A stretch of DNA of 64,000 bases. Source: Heterocephalus glaber (taxonomy: Eukaryota > Chordata > Mammalia > Rodentia > Bathyergidae). The notes under the pieces are model-generated. The model was not told the DNA's origin and made no database searches. It saw only the letters and a program-made list of their open reading frames with translations. The stretch covers positions 40,822,573-40,886,572 of the forward strand of contig NW_004624734.1 of the NCBI RefSeq assembly GCF_000247695.1. The letters run 5' to 3'. Below, piece by piece: positions 23,292 to 35,589 of the stretch. How positions within the stretch are numbered: the first letter of the stretch is position 1; each line of letters opens with the position of its first letter. The translations under genes and the position numbers were made by a program.

Positions 23292-23425
23292 TTTTTTCTT
23301 TCTTTTCTATTATTATTATTATTATTATTATTTTCATTTTTCTTTCTTTTTGAACTCAAGGTAATCATCCTGACTCAGCCTTCTGAGTGCTGGATTACAG
23401 GCATGTGCCCCCACCACCCAGTTTA
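23292..23425 (-). mobile_element. B1-type SINE, truncated
   Basis: Reverse-strand SINE end: tgaactcaaggtaatcatcc, cttctgagtgctggattaca, ggcatgtgccccc. It is preceded by a T-rich and (att)n tail (about 23311-23332). Confidence 0.7.
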
Positions 23426-23710
23426 CATTTTACTACTATCTGTCCTCTTGAAGTAATTGACACATATTGTGTCTGCAGGGTGGAAATTCTCTGTATTGTG
23501 TTATTGCACTTCTCCTCCCAATGCCACATTCAGTGATTTCACTTTGATAGCTTGAAGTTAAGCACTGAGGGAGATTTTACACCATGGAAATTAGCAAATG
23601 CCATGGCTCAGGGCCTGACTTACTGCTCATTGGTTTGTTGATTTTCTAAATTTAAGAAAGTAATGGAAAAAAATCTTTTTATGAAGATTAAATTTAAAAA
23701 GCATGCTGTG

Positions 23711-23802
23711 GGGCCTGGGGACTCACCTCAGTGGTTCCACTGCCTGCCTCGCAAGCGGAAGATTCCGAGTTTGATCCCCAGTACCACAATACCAAAAAAA
23801 AA
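23711..23802 (+). mobile_element. ID-type SINE
   Basis: ID SINE (ggcctggggactcacctcag, tttgatccccagtacc) with an A tail. An exact 15-bp duplication, aaaaagcatgctgtg, lies at 23696-23710 and 23803-23817. Confidence 0.93.
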
Positions 23803-24308
23803 AAAAAGCATGCTGTGTCTGTAACTGTTACATGCTAAACAGCACAAAAACATCCAGTTCATCAGTGGTCATGAACACAGTTGACAGTAGGTTCTGACAT
23901 ACATCTTTGTTATTTTACTTTTGTGTTCAATAAATTAACCGAAAAGCATGTCAGCACTGCATTTGGAGAGCAGCTTGATAAACACATGCCGGCACTCCAC
24001 CACTCTGCATCTGCTGTGGCAGATGAGCCCCTTACTGGTTATGTGACCTTAAGCAAGTCACTTATACTGGTTGTATGAACTCAAGTCACTTAAATTATTA
24101 GCCTCCGTTTTATCCCCCAAAAATACTTCCTCCCACAATTTACTGTGTGTATTGGAATAGATCAGGAAGCCTGGAAAACATGACTGATACCATTGGGTGC
24201 CCCTGGCACTACCTACTCTTTCTTCCTCACTGGCAGATCTTACTGTCACTAGACTTTCACTAGGGACTTGTGCTGGCTGAGGCTCCCTTGTAGCTTAGAG
24301 AAGAGTAC

Positions 24309-24806
24309 AGTCATGCGTTGCTTAGTGATGGAAAATGTTCTCAGAACTGTGTTGTTAGGCAGTTTGTCATTATGCAAACATCATGTAGTGTACTGACACA
24401 AATCTAGAAGCTATAGGTCCATCACTCCACATGGCCTCTCAGTGCCATCAAGAGATGTGGTAAACATAAGACATACGAGGTCATTGGCAGGGTAACATGA
24501 AGTGCTGCTTTGTAGTATTATATTCTAAAACGTGATAAAAGTACATAAACTGGAAAGATAGTTGTTTATTGTCATTATCAAACATTATGCACTGTACATT
24601 ATTGTATGTGTTATTTTATGTAGCTGCCAGAGTGGTAGGTTTGTGTATACCAGGCATCGCCACAAGGAGTAATGTGTGGCACTAGGATGTTATCATAGCT
24701 ATGATGTCACTAGGTGATAGGAGTTTTCAGCTCCATTATAATCTTAGGGGATTACCATCAGATATACAGTCCTTCATTGGTTGAAATGTCATGTGGAGCA
24801 TGACTA
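24309..24806 (+). mobile_element. Tigger/pogo-type non-autonomous DNA transposon
   Basis: Begins cagtcatgcgttgcttagtg and ends with the matching inverted terminus (tggagcatgacta). The body resembles the mammalian Tigger-derived elements with 'caaacatcatgtagtgtact' and 'ataatcttaggggattacc'. About 498 bp, non-coding. It is flanked by TA at 24307-24308 and 24807-24808, the expected target duplication. Confidence 0.85.
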
Positions 24807-25220
24807 TATATAACTCTAGGCACCGGCATACACTGGTGTATCTCAAATAGGCTAGATGTGACAGGTTTTGATCCTTGGGACGTTCGAGTGAGGCTTAACT
24901 GCTGATGTCCTGGATGGTCCCATCTGGCCACCCACAACCTCATCCAGGTACCTGTGTCATAAAAACATGATCTTTCTATTTGTGTCATGATGTGAAAAAG
25001 GTAGGAAAAGATCTGGGAAAAAACTTTCCCCCTAATGGAAAGAGTTGCATGAGAAAAAATGTCTTCTTCAGCCACATGTTGTCATGTCCATAAGTGAGCC
25101 TGGAATTTCCAGGCCATCTTGCAAAGAACCGAAGTGTTGGAGAGAGGAGGAGTGAGAGCAAAAGACTGGGTCTTTCACACTGCCAAGCCGCTGAGCCCTC
25201 TTGCAATTGCCTACCTTGGG

Positions 25221-25304
25221 AGCTGGGGATTTAGCTCAGTGGCGCCGCTCCTGCCTGACAAGTGCAAGGTCCTGAGTTCAATTCCTGTACCAAAAAAAAG
25301 ACCA
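25221..25304 (+). mobile_element. ID-type SINE
   Basis: ID SINE with an exact 16-bp duplication, aattgcctaccttggg, at 25205-25220 and 25305-25320. The overlapping 80-codon open frame is not a gene. Confidence 0.93.
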
Positions 25305-25360
25305 AATTGCCTACCTTGGGAACTTATATTAAGGAGGACCAAGGGTGTTCCTCATTGGTA

Positions 25361-25452
25361 AAACCACTTTTGGTTTTGTATTTGGTTATTTGTAGCAAAA
25401 AGCACTCAAATACCCAAACCACTTTCAGTTTTGTATTTAGTTATTTGTAGCC
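25361..25452. repeat. 55-bp tandem duplication
   Basis: A 37-bp block (aaaccacttttggttttgta and onward) at 25361 recurs at 25416 with a few changes, giving two copies with a 55-bp period. Confidence 0.8.
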
Positions 25453-25647
25453 AAAACATCTAGAGAGTGACATAGTGAGTGCTTAGTGAGGCAAGTTACC
25501 AAATTAGATCCTTTCCTTGTAGAAAAGCTGCCATAGTCAGATGTGTACAGATCTTATTCCTTAAGTATTTAAGAAATTTATTCAGTAATTAGCTTCACTT
25601 TTAATCTTTATCTTGATTCTGTCCTAAAAGTTTTTTTAATTGCATCA

Positions 25648-26150
25648 TGTACTAATTAGGGCTCACTAGAGGAACAGATCATACTATGTATATATAGGAT
25701 TTACAAGGTAGGCTTACAGTGGATTCCCGCAGGGTCAAATGTGGAAGAATGCAGAAGGCCTGTCTGTGCACTGGGGAGCTGAACAATCCAGTCAAAGGTG
25801 GAGGACCTGGAGCTCACTGCAGAGTCCCGTGCAAGTCCATGTCGGGAAGCTGAAGGCTCTGAACTGGAAGACTGAAGACTCTGTGCTGGAAGGCTGAAAA
25901 GTGTGAGCTGGAAGCCTGCAGATAGACATTCAAATGTGATGGCGAAGCCTGGAGCTCCTCTGGAGAAGCAGAATATTTTTATTGCATCCAGGTTACAAGC
26001 CTATTGGTGGGTGCCACTCATACCCACAGTGGGCCTTCTCTCTTCAGTAGGACTCTCTTCAGTCCATCGCCCAGATACACCCAGAACTGTGCTAAGCCAA
26101 TCAGCCAGGCATATGTGATTCAAGCTGACATCACAGTTAGCTATCATAGA
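25648..26150 (+). mobile_element. LTR-like repeat, copy 1 of an unnamed family
   Basis: Starts near tgtactaattagggctcact and ends near agctgacatcacagttagct. Widespread eutherian copies open 'attagtcagggttctctaga' and close 'gttgacacataaaattaacc'. TG...CA-like ends suggest an LTR. Its family name is not certain. Related copies lie at about 36660-37050 and, inverted, at 56830-57165. Confidence 0.55.
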
Positions 26151-26406
26151 TCACGATAGCAATAATTTAAAAACAAAGTCATTTTATGTTTGAAATCAAT
26201 TAGATGCAACTTATTAATATGGATTTTCTCTTGAAGGGTCTAGACAAATCAAATAGATTCAATGAAAAAAAGTAACAGAATAGCTTAAGGAGATGTAGAA
26301 TCAATTGATGGGAGTAGCAGAGAATTTAGTTCAGTCTAGGGAGAGGGAACAGAACATGGCTTAGAATGTGCCAGGCTCCACACCAGGCTCCACGTAGATG
26401 TTATTT

Positions 26407-26564
26407 TATTTTATTTTATTTTATGTTTGAAGACAGGGTCTCACTATATAGTCCAGCCTGGCCTTGACTCACTATGTAGCCCAGGTTGGCTTCAAACTTG
26501 CAATGATCCCCCTGCCTTAGCCTCCGAGTGCTAGGATCACAGGTGTGCACCACCATGCCTGGCC
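26407..26564 (-). mobile_element. B1-type SINE
   Basis: Reverse-strand SINE (gacagggtctcactatatag ... ggtgtgcaccaccatgcctgg) with a (tttta)n tail. The near-exact duplication tagatgttattt / taggtgttattt lies at 26395-26406 and 26565-26576. Confidence 0.88.
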
Positions 26565-26607
26565 TAGGTGTTATTTAATTCATACAACAACTTTGATAAG
26601 AAGATAC

Positions 26608-26608
<1 letters not shown>

Positions 26609-26642
<34 letters not shown>
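26609..26642. repeat. (CA)n microsatellite
   Basis: About 16 CA units within the MIR remnant. Confidence 0.93.
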
Positions 26643-26643
<1 letters not shown>

Positions 26644-27414
26644 CATTTTACAAAGGGAGAAGCTAATACTGGGAAAGAGATCCCTCTTTAAACTTGGAAT
26701 CATTTTATTCCCAGATTCCTGCTTTTTCAGATACGGAAGTTGACTGGGCTTCTTGAGATAATGTGCTTTCTCCTGAGACCCTTTCAGTACATTCTCCCAC
26801 CCAAAATAAGAAACACAGAAATGAAAAGGAACAATTCTAACAATGATACCATTGATATAGATATATTGGGAAGATGAGAGAGGAGTAACACAGTACACTG
26901 CACAACAAAATCTTTCTTAAGCTTAATATAAAATGGTTGTGACTTTTCCTGAAGCTTTGCATCTGCTGTCCCCTCTATTCTCCTGCTCTTTCCCTACAGG
27001 GAAGATTCCCCCTCCACCTTCTTCTAATGCACTCTCCTTTCTTTCCCATACGCTTCTTTCAAAATTCTGCTTAACACAAAACTAACCCAACACTCATGAA
27101 CATTCCCATCCCCAATCCATGTCCATGGAGAGTTTCAGCTACTCCTGCCATCGACAGAAACACAACAGGGGTGTCCTTATAAAGAAGTAGCCAGCAGGCA
27201 GTGGGGAGAATTCAGGTTAACATCAAAAACTGAAAATCAAGCACCTGTGGTAGGAGCCAAGCTGATAACGTAAGTGTTACTTGAGGCTGTGTGTAATGGG
27301 GGGGGGGACTGTGGGGAGGGAGAGTGGATTTGTGCCATTCAAAACAACAATAATTTTACAACACTTTAAATGTGTCCAAGTCAAAGAGGATATCTTTTGA
27401 CCATTGCAGTGGAT

Positions 27415-27530
27415 TTGAGTTCACAGGTCATCTCTACTATATATAGGCTGCGGACAAGTTATTTAACATTTCTCAGACTTGATTTCCCCATCTGGAACAG
27501 AGAATAATCACCTGTCTTGCAAAACAAAAA
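27415..27530 (+). repeat. MIR-like remnant
   Basis: ggacaagttatttaacattt, gacttgatttccccatctgg and agagaataatcacctgtctt follow the MIR core order. Confidence 0.6.
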
Positions 27531-27745
27531 CAAAATAGAGATCTTGCTTATAATGTGCCCAACACATTGTCCCTGAAACAATTGCATAAGGAGACACAAG
27601 AAAATATAATGGTTAATTTTAAACAGTAATGTTTTGTTTTTAATAATACATTGTAAGTATATAGACACCATCCATTCATTGCTTCATACGGGGTTAGTTA
27701 CAAGTTCCCCATGGAGTCACCACATATGAGGCTTAAGTCATTCTT

Positions 27746-27783
27746 CCTTTCTTTTTCTTTTCTTTTCTTTTTGACTCACTTTT

Positions 27784-27835
<52 letters not shown>

Positions 27836-27912
27836 TTTTGATACTGGGGATAGAACTCAGGACCTTGTACTTGCCAGGCAGGTGCGACACCACTGAGCCA
27901 CATTCCTGGCTC
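27746..27912 (-). mobile_element. ID-type SINE with expanded (CTTT)n tail
   Basis: Reverse-strand ID SINE (gatactggggatagaactca, caccactgagccacattcc). Its tail has expanded to about 13 CTTT units (27783-27836). The duplication aagtcattctt lies at 27735-27745 and 27913-27923. Confidence 0.9.
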
Positions 27913-27923
27913 AAGTCATTCTT

Positions 27924-29794
27924 TCCAAGACTTGTTTAAACTTCCAGTCTTTCAGCTCTGTGCATAGGAGAAGGTCAGTATGGCCTTCAGGACCCCAGTG
28001 AAGACAAAGCTCCTCCACAAGACAGCTGACCTCTTCTATGTGTTTTCTCCTTCTTGCCATCCACACCAAAGTTGATCAGCTTGTTTTGAATCTAAACTCT
28101 GGGTGGTTATTCTTCTAGTGATACAAAAGAAGCTCTTCAAGCTCCATTTCTGTGTCTCAGGGTTATGGTATTTATAATTTCACATAACAGATTTCTGCTC
28201 TCCATACATTTTACGAGACAGTGTTTGAGCCCGTGAAGTATGCCACACAGCTCCAGGCGATGAAGAGAGGAGGTTTTCAAGTTTACCTGAATCCAACAGA
28301 AAGCAAACAAGGTCATTGCCGAGCGAGAGGGGTCAGTCCTGAAAAGGAAGTGTGGGTTGGGTAGGACAGGCTGCTTCACATGGTTTGTCACAGTCAATTG
28401 TTAGAGGTGGTGGCAGCTGGACAGGCCTGAATGACAGAAGGGAGCTGTCATGTGAGGACCTCTGGGAGCATCCCAGGCAAGGGCACAGGCCCTGGGGTGG
28501 AAGTCAGCTTGGCTTGTCCAGGAACAGACAGAACTCCAAGATGTTTGGGCATGCGGCAGGAGGCAAATGCAAGACAGAGAGAAAGCATATGGACCATAGC
28601 AAGGATTGTTTGCTTGTTTGTAGTTTATTCTACATGTGAGAGAAAACCAGTAGAAATTTTTATGAAGAGGATGGCGTGATTCTGATTTGTGTTCTGCTCT
28701 TGGAGCCGTATGTAGAAGAGATTTTAGGAAAGTAAAAGCGGAAGCAGAAAGATGTTTTCATGTTAGTGGGAGAGGTCTTTAAAGAGAAAGTGAAATTAGC
28801 TTTCAGCTTGAAGTGTGTTGGTGGTAAGAATGTGGTCTTTTGAAAGCTCTTCTTCCTGGGCTCATGATTTCTTTTTCTGGGAATTCTATTAGGATATTTT
28901 TGCCAATGAGTCATCAAGTAACCTTTTCTGGTAAATTTAGTCAAATAATACAGGGAGTACCTTGTGGAAAAGGCCAGGTTAAATGTAGGCAAATAAAAGC
29001 CCACTTAAGTGGTTCAGTTTCAGGTGAATACCTATTGCCCTGAAAAGTATTCTCTAAGAGCCTCACGATTTTTTTCCCTGTTCACTTATTATTCTCCCCA
29101 CATACATCTGAAGGCTGAAGAAGACTAATATTCTGCTAATTAATTTATATTAATTTAGTTAAGGCATCCTTATTCAAGACGGACATTTTCATCTTGATAT
29201 AAAAGTCTTGAGATGAACTGTAGAGATGTTTAATACCAGAGAAGCAATTTGCCTTGATGTGTGTTTGTGATATGGGGTAAAAGAGTTTAAGAAGGGAATT
29301 AGTCAAGGCCTCAGTTAACACCAAATATGAGTTCTATTTTTTCCACAGCTGGGTTTTGTTTTTGCTCATGAATCTATGAAAAATACATACACTTCACATG
29401 TTCCATCTTCTTACCGAGGTTTCTTCATTTAGTTTAATAGTCTATATGAGAACTCTTCAAAGGAAACCTACAATAGGCCCTTGAAAAACTAGTCAATTTT
29501 ATGTTTAATACCATAAATAATATATTCTAGTCACACAAGAAATAGTTCATAGTAAAAATTATAAATTTTTATGAATTACTTAGAATCTGCAGATGCTACA
29601 TTGATGAGTCAAGACAATTTCCACCCACAGCATCAAATTCAGCCTGTGCATGAGATGGTGTAAATCATTAGGACTCCTCACTGGAAAAATGAATTCATTT
29701 TAAACCAAGTGTTGAGTAGGACTTATTATGTGTGCAACACTACTCAACAGAGAAGGGGATGGAACTAATGCATTGCAAACTTCATATTTATCAC
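27924..29794. other. Stretch with possible old repeat, no gene
   Basis: The 28440-28780 part reads like the old mammalian repeat also seen near 51050 (cagtagaaatttttatgaag, gatggcgtgattctgattt). Open frames at 28352-28679 and 28660-29043 fall in it. The rest holds nothing recognised. Confidence 0.35.
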
Positions 29795-29990
29795 GCCCCC
29801 CCTTTTTCCTGTATTGAGGATTGAACCCAAGGCTTTTACTCTGACCTACATCTCCAGCCCTTTTAAAAAATTTGACATTTTGAGGCAAGGTCTCACTGGA
29901 TTGCCCAATCTGGGCTTGAACTTGCAACCTTCCTGTCTCAGTCTCCCAGAGTGCTGGAATTACATGTGTGTATCACCACACCTGGCCCAG
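29795..29990 (-). mobile_element. Composite B1-dID SINE
   Basis: Reverse-strand composite: ID half (tgtattgaggattgaaccca, ctacatctccagccc), then B1 half (ttgaggcaaggtctcactgg, gtgctggaattacatgtgtg). Confidence 0.85.
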
Positions 29991-31114
29991 ACTCTTATAT
30001 GTATCAAGCTATGCTAATACAGATATCTACAAGAAATAATTTGTTGTGCAAATTATGCTTTATGACAGTTCCAAATCTTGATGGAAATATTTAATAAAAT
30101 ATGTGCATCTGAATTTTAAAAGAACCATATGTACGTTTCTTAGGGAGGTAGCAATAGTACTGAACTTTGTTCAAGTAGGCAAGACAAAAAACTTTTGTGT
30201 GGTCAGTCACAACAAAAGTGTGGAAAGATTAAAAGGAACAACATGAGTACTTGAAACATGCATTGCCAAAAGAAATCTTGGCCTGGTATAAAATACCAGT
30301 GATTTCTATGGCCTGGTGAGTCATGTGTATCATATGTGGATTATTCATCCATAAACATTGGCTTCAAGATTGTCAGGTGATTTAGATTGTCATCACCAAA
30401 GTTATCATCCCATATTAGTTCTGCCTGAATTCAACCTAAAAAACTGAACTACAATAACATAGAATTGACAACCCAGAAAATTTCTGCTGTCGTCCACTTA
30501 AATTCCCAAAGGCAGTTTCAACCCTTGCAATTTTACCTAACTTGGACAGACTCTTCTTGGTCGTTTAATATTATTTTGAAACCTGTTAAGGGAAAAACTT
30601 TTAATGAATTATCAATAAAATGTTCTAGACAGACATAAGTCATAATCGCTCACCTCTGAGAGGAATTAGGTTAGTGAAACATCATGTATGCAATAAAAAT
30701 TTGGTATATGTCAAATCCTATTAAGTATGGCATATATACAAACAATACCTACCTTTTATTGCTTCCTGTTTTCTAGAATCTTTATTTCTATAATATCTAA
30801 TTTAATCTTGTACGTATATCTTCAAGGTAGGTATCATTACCTAGATTCTACAGATCAAAAATAGAGGCTCAGACAAGTTAATCCACTTACTCAAATTTGT
30901 GGAGCAAGTGAATTGATAGAATTTAAACTTTTGCTGACACAATTTTTTTGCCTTTTTTTTTATAACATAAAGCTGAAGTTTAAAATATAATCTTTCTGAC
31001 ATCAGGCATTAAAGAGCCTCTGAACTGGGGAGTTAGAACAAAGAGTTTTACTTTTGATTATAGTCTTAAATACTAGGGCATTATGTGAGATTTAGGAAAT
31101 TCAGTTCATCTTTT
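29991..31114. other. AT-rich stretch, no gene seen
   Basis: A weak MIR-like trace lies at about 30790-30935 (ctagattctacagatcaaaa, gaggctcagacaagttaat). Nothing else recognised. Confidence 0.4.
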
Positions 31115-31300
31115 TTTCCCCTGGCAATGAGTATAAAACCCAGAGCCTTCACACTGAGCTATATCCTCAGCCCTTTTTATTTTTTATTTGAGACAGAATC
31201 TCACTAAGTTGCCCAGGCTGGCTTTGAACTTTTGATCCTCCTGCCTCAGCCTCATGAGTAGCTGAGATTACAGGCATGTGCTACTGTGTCCCAACTTTTT
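31115..31300 (-). mobile_element. Composite B1-dID SINE
   Basis: Reverse-strand ID half (gcaatgagtataaaacccag, gagctatatcctcagccc) followed by B1 half (ttgagacagaatctcactaa, ctcctgcctcagcctcatg). Confidence 0.85.
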
Positions 31301-31334
31301 TCACAGATGTAAAACAAAGGTATTGGATCAGTGA

Positions 31335-31485
31335 TTTTTTTTTTCTTTTTAAAACCTAGTCCACAACATAGGGTCTTGCTATGTAGTTCAGGCTGGCCTT
31401 GAACTTACTATGAAGCCCAGGTTGGCCTCGAAGCGATCCTCCTGCAAGACTCCCAAGTGCTAGTATTGCAGGCATGCGCCACATC
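31335..31485 (-). mobile_element. B1-type SINE
   Basis: tagggtcttgctatgtagtt, caggctggccttgaacttac and an internal near-repeat (caggttggcctcgaag), ending gcaggcatgcgccacatctgg. Confidence 0.82.
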
Positions 31486-31897
31486 TGGCTTGGATCAATT
31501 GCTGTTTATGGGCCCTTGCCGTTTCGAGACTGCACTATCGCAAGGTACGAAAACCCTGATTCTCAAATAGAATATCTATTTTTCCAGTACTCTGGTAATA
31601 GCAATCCACATCCCTTTAGGGAGAATCACCCCTTCCTCTCTCTCAGTATGTTTCCTTCCTCTTAGGTCCTTGCAGGACTAGGCACAGGACCTAGGTGGGT
31701 CAGTTAGAGAATTCCCAGGAATGGTTTGGAAGAGAAAAGACACCTGTTCCCTAAGCATTGTTGGAAATAAAGATGAGTCTTCGGAGCTCCTAGGGGCTTG
31801 CCACAAGCCATGGAGCAACAAATTCTGTTTTGATAGGTCTGTTTATGTTGGGGTTTCTATCTACCTTTTCGTAGAGATTGCAAGAGAGGTAATTCTT

Positions 31898-31990
31898 TTT
31901 TTTTTGGTGGTGGTGGGGTACTGGGGATCAAACTTGGGACCTTGTGCTTTCAAGGCAGGCAGCAGAACCACTGAGCTAAATCCCTGGCCC
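31898..31990 (-). mobile_element. ID-type SINE
   Basis: Reverse-strand ID SINE (tactggggatcaaacttggg, ccactgagctaaatccctgg). An exact 16-bp duplication, aagagaggtaattctt, lies at 31882-31897 and 31991-32006. Confidence 0.94.
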
Positions 31991-32367
31991 AAGAGAGGTA
32001 ATTCTTAAAGGATGGGGTCAATTTGCATTAGGAAAGGGGATTTTCCAATGCAGGAAAGCTTATCTCCAGAATCCTTAGGATAGGGATCATGTTCTTCAGC
32101 CAGACTGAAAGAAAAAGAGGCACTTAGGAGGCACATCAGAAAGAAGAAATGGACTGTAACCTAATTGTCAAAGATTTCGAAAATGTTCAGGAGGACTTTA
32201 GATTTGAGCAGTATGTCAGATTTTAATTTTCAAAAAGATCCTCAAATTTCTGGTTCTGCCTGTCCTCTTCCAAACCTTGCTGTTGTCCTATCAAGAAGTG
32301 GAATCTTGATCTTTCACCCACTGATCTTTGGCAAGCCTTTGGGACTGACTCAACAAATAGAATGTCA

Positions 32368-32580
32368 CTGAAGTAGTTGGGTGTGGTGGCACAGACCTGT
32401 GATCCTGGCAGTCTGGGAGGCTGAGAGTGGAGGATCCCAAGTTTCAGTGCAGCACGGGCAACTTAGGGATTTAGTAAAACCATGCATCAAAGAGTAAAAA
32501 AGATCTGGGAATGTAGCTCAGTGTGAAGGTGCTGGATTCAATCCTTAGTACCGGAAACAAAAAAGAAACAAAAAGAAAGT
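32368..32580 (+). mobile_element. Composite B1-dID SINE
   Basis: B1 half (gtagttgggtgtggtggcac) and ID half (gatctgggaatgtagctcag, gattcaatccttagtacc) with an aaac/aaag tail. Confidence 0.85.
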
Positions 32581-32639
32581 CTGGTTGGCCGTTGTTCCCA
32601 GTTCTTGGGAGAAACTGTTGAAATATCCTGAGTGATTGA

Positions 32640-33290
32640 GTGATAAAGGTGTCTTTATTATCTATCGTGGTCCCTGACTGTATATGCTAATTAGATGGCT
32701 AAAAGTGGGCCTCTAGTTACTTTAAACAAATGTGACAACCCAAGAGGGAGGCTGATGGCACCAAAAAACCAACCCTATGATTAATGGATTGAGGTTTTTA
32801 GTTGGGGGTCATGTGGGGAGGGAAAGTCACATGGCAAATGGTTCCATTAATCATGCCTACGTGATGTAACCTCAACAAAACTCTGGACACACTGATGAGC
32901 TGGGAGAGTGACACTTATTAATTTCACAGGGGGAGGGTCAACGGAAGCCTCACACTTGGAACATTCAGCCCTTGCACTGTTTGTTTTTCTCTTTGATTGC
33001 CTTTGATTTATATCCTTTAACTGTAATCACAAGTATAACGCCTTCCTGAATTTTTGTCATACTAAGAAATTTTCCAACTTGAAGGAGTGGTGAAAACTCC
33101 TGAATTTGTAGGTAGTTTATCAGAATTGAGGATGGCTTGAGTACTCTCAAACTTGTGGGTGGTGGTTGAAGTGAGGACGGTGTTGTGGATGACTTTGCCT
33201 TAACCTGTGAAGTTTGGTCTTAATCTGAGGAGTGGGAGCCAGAGCTCATTGTCCGGCTCGAGCAAAGGTCCAAGCTGACAACAGATCAAC
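32640..33290 (+). repeat. Ancient LTR-like remnant
   Basis: The order ctttgatttatatcctttaa, then a 'gtgggtggtggttgaagtga' segment, then ccttaacctgtgaagtttgg resembles an old eutherian LTR-type repeat. Strongly decayed, family not named. Confidence 0.4.
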
Positions 33291-33718
33291 CATGAGACAT
33301 GTAAGTGAATAACCTTCAACTGATTCTAGCATTTAGCCATCAAGTTAAACCTAGCCTTTGGGTCTTCCAACTGATGTCCTAGGCAACATGGAACAGAAAT
33401 AAGTCATCTGTAATGAATCCTGCCCAAATTCCTGACTCACAGAATCTATTAACATAAAGTTTTTATGCCACTGAGCATTAGGGAAATTTGTTCTAGAGTA
33501 AAAGATAACTGGAATGTGTCTTTGTGCCTATAAGTTGGATATGGTTGTAACACAAATTTAAATATGAGATAGTGACTTTGTGAACAGATGATGTAAAGAA
33601 ATAAAAGGAACTTCAGAAGGGTTAGCAAAGGTCTAAAGGGTCTTGAAGACATTTAGAGTGGAAGTCTTGTGGCACTCAAAAGAATTTAACAGCCTAAAAG
33701 CCTACATGGTTCTGGGTT

Positions 33719-33719
<1 letters not shown>

Positions 33720-33750
<31 letters not shown>
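33720..33750. repeat. (GA)n microsatellite
   Basis: About 15 GA units. Confidence 0.95.
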
Positions 33751-33753
<3 letters not shown>

Positions 33754-33952
33754 TGAAATCAGAAGAAAATAGATCTTAGTCATGTAATGACAGAAAGTTC
33801 ACAGACACTGCTACCTATAGTAAAGTAGAACAAGGGAAATGCATTGGATAATCTAGCTAAGAAAACTTCCAAGGAGAGTGTTAAATATGTCCCAGGGATT
33901 CTTCTAGCTGCTTTAATACACATGAAGAGAGATAAACTAAAGAAAGATCTGT

Positions 33953-34075
33953 CAGCCAGAGTGGCAGTGCATGCCCATAATCTCATCGCTCTAAAAGGCT
34001 AAAACAGGAGGATTGAAAGTTGGACAGTTTAGCAACTTAGCAAGAACCTGTATCAAAATAAAAAATAAAAAGGCC
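33953..34075 (+). mobile_element. Old B1-like SINE
   Basis: gtcagccagagtggcagtgc, cataatctcatcgctctaaa and agcaagaacctgtatcaaaa form a decayed B1-type unit. Confidence 0.65.
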
Positions 34076-35149
34076 CAGCACCACAATCAACTAATCAAAA
34101 CTAAAAGATCTGTAGGACTTGCTGTGTTCAATAAACAAAACATTCTTATTACCACATCTTTCCAGAAAGCAAATGGTGCTTAAAATAAGAGAGACCAAAT
34201 TGAGGGTTTGGTCAGAAAAATATAATCTAAAAAATTAAAAATAACTGTAAACCTCTAATTAAGGGTTCAGAACTATTCAAGATGAACAATCAGAAACCTC
34301 TCTAGAGATCTTGGGAGCCAGGCCTCTCTGATCCTCTGTAGTAAACCAAGGGCTTCTAAGAACCTAAAGAAATTTTTATAGCAGACTTATAGTGACCCCA
34401 GGGTAGGGAAGAGCTTGTCTCAATGATATGCAGTGGAGCATAAATTGACACAAAAGAAACACACACATTTCAAGTGAAATTTTGTCAGCTTTTACTGCCC
34501 ACCACGAAAAGAAGCCTCCATATCCCTGAACTTCTGTAGGTAGGGAGCAGGCTATGAAAACTATTAATCTACAAACACAAAATAATTTAGAGAAAAGAAA
34601 GATAAGTCAAAGGATGGAATGAAGAGTTTAGGGGATAGAGTTTGAAGCTGTGGAAGAATCATTCCTAGATGCATGGATTAATCCACAATCAAATAATTGG
34701 CAACCTGTACCCAGTTGGATTTTAGAATCACTACGGGTCAGCTGACCACTTTGTGCCTCTGTATCTCCTTTGAAATGGAGGGGCTGTAGCAGCTATTTTA
34801 ACACTGTATTTTGTGTCTGTGGAGGAATATAATTTGGGTCTTAGTTTACAGGTATTTAGATTAAAGGCCCAAAGGTACTCGGGGAGCTATGTTCAAGGAA
34901 CCATACCCTAGAAACCTCATCTATATCTGGATGTGGCTTAGATGAGGAAATTCTGAACATAAGCCTCACTGTATGGTTTAGTAGGATAAGATGTAAGAGC
35001 TTCTTCACAGAGATATGATAAATGTCTGCAGTGACAAGTATGCCAATTACCCTGATCTGATCGCACATTGTATATACCCCTGAAATATGTTTGATTACTA
35101 TTTGTCAATTCAAAATAAAAATATATTAAAATAAAGATTTGAGAGATTT
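34076..35149. other. Stretch without recognised features
   Basis: AT-rich. The short minus-strand open frame 34856-35068 has no family features. Confidence 0.4.
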
Positions 35150-35365
35150 TTGTTGTTGTTACCGGGGATCTAACCCAGGGCCTCCAACATGATAGACCAG
35201 TGCTGTATCACTAAGTTATATCCATACCCCCAAGCCTCTTCTTACACTTTTTATTTGAAGATATTGAGACTGGGTCTTGAAAAGAGGCTTCTAACTTGGG
35301 ATCTTGCTGCTTCAGTTTCTGAGCAGCTGGGAATATAGGTGAGAGCCACTATGTCTAGCTTGAAG
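35150..35365 (-). mobile_element. Composite B1-dID SINE
   Basis: Reverse-strand ID half (accggggatctaacccaggg, agttatatccatacccc), then a B1 half (gagactgggtcttgaaaaga, gggaatataggtgagagcca). Confidence 0.78.
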
Positions 35366-35589
35366 GGCTCTTGAGAGAGAAGTTAGGGGGTTTTGCGTGT
35401 GGTGGAGTCGGGTGTCATTATGGATAGAGGGCAGACTAGCGGGTTGCCTTATGCCGAAATAGTCACAACACCATATCTACTCCCATATATATGCTCGTCA
35501 ACCTCTCATTCCCCCATCAGGTGTTGAAATCTATGTCCCTTTCCCTTGAAATTAGCTGAGCTCTTCCACCTCCCTTAGTAATATAATGC

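Larger units (their letters stand above)
26340..26700 (+). repeat. MIR-like remnant interrupted by a SINE
   Basis: Left part gcttagaatgtgccaggctc and right part ttaattcatacaacaacttt plus cccattttacaaagggagaa form the typical MIR order. The minus-strand SINE at 26407-26564 divides them, and a CA tract sits in the right part. Confidence 0.6.
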
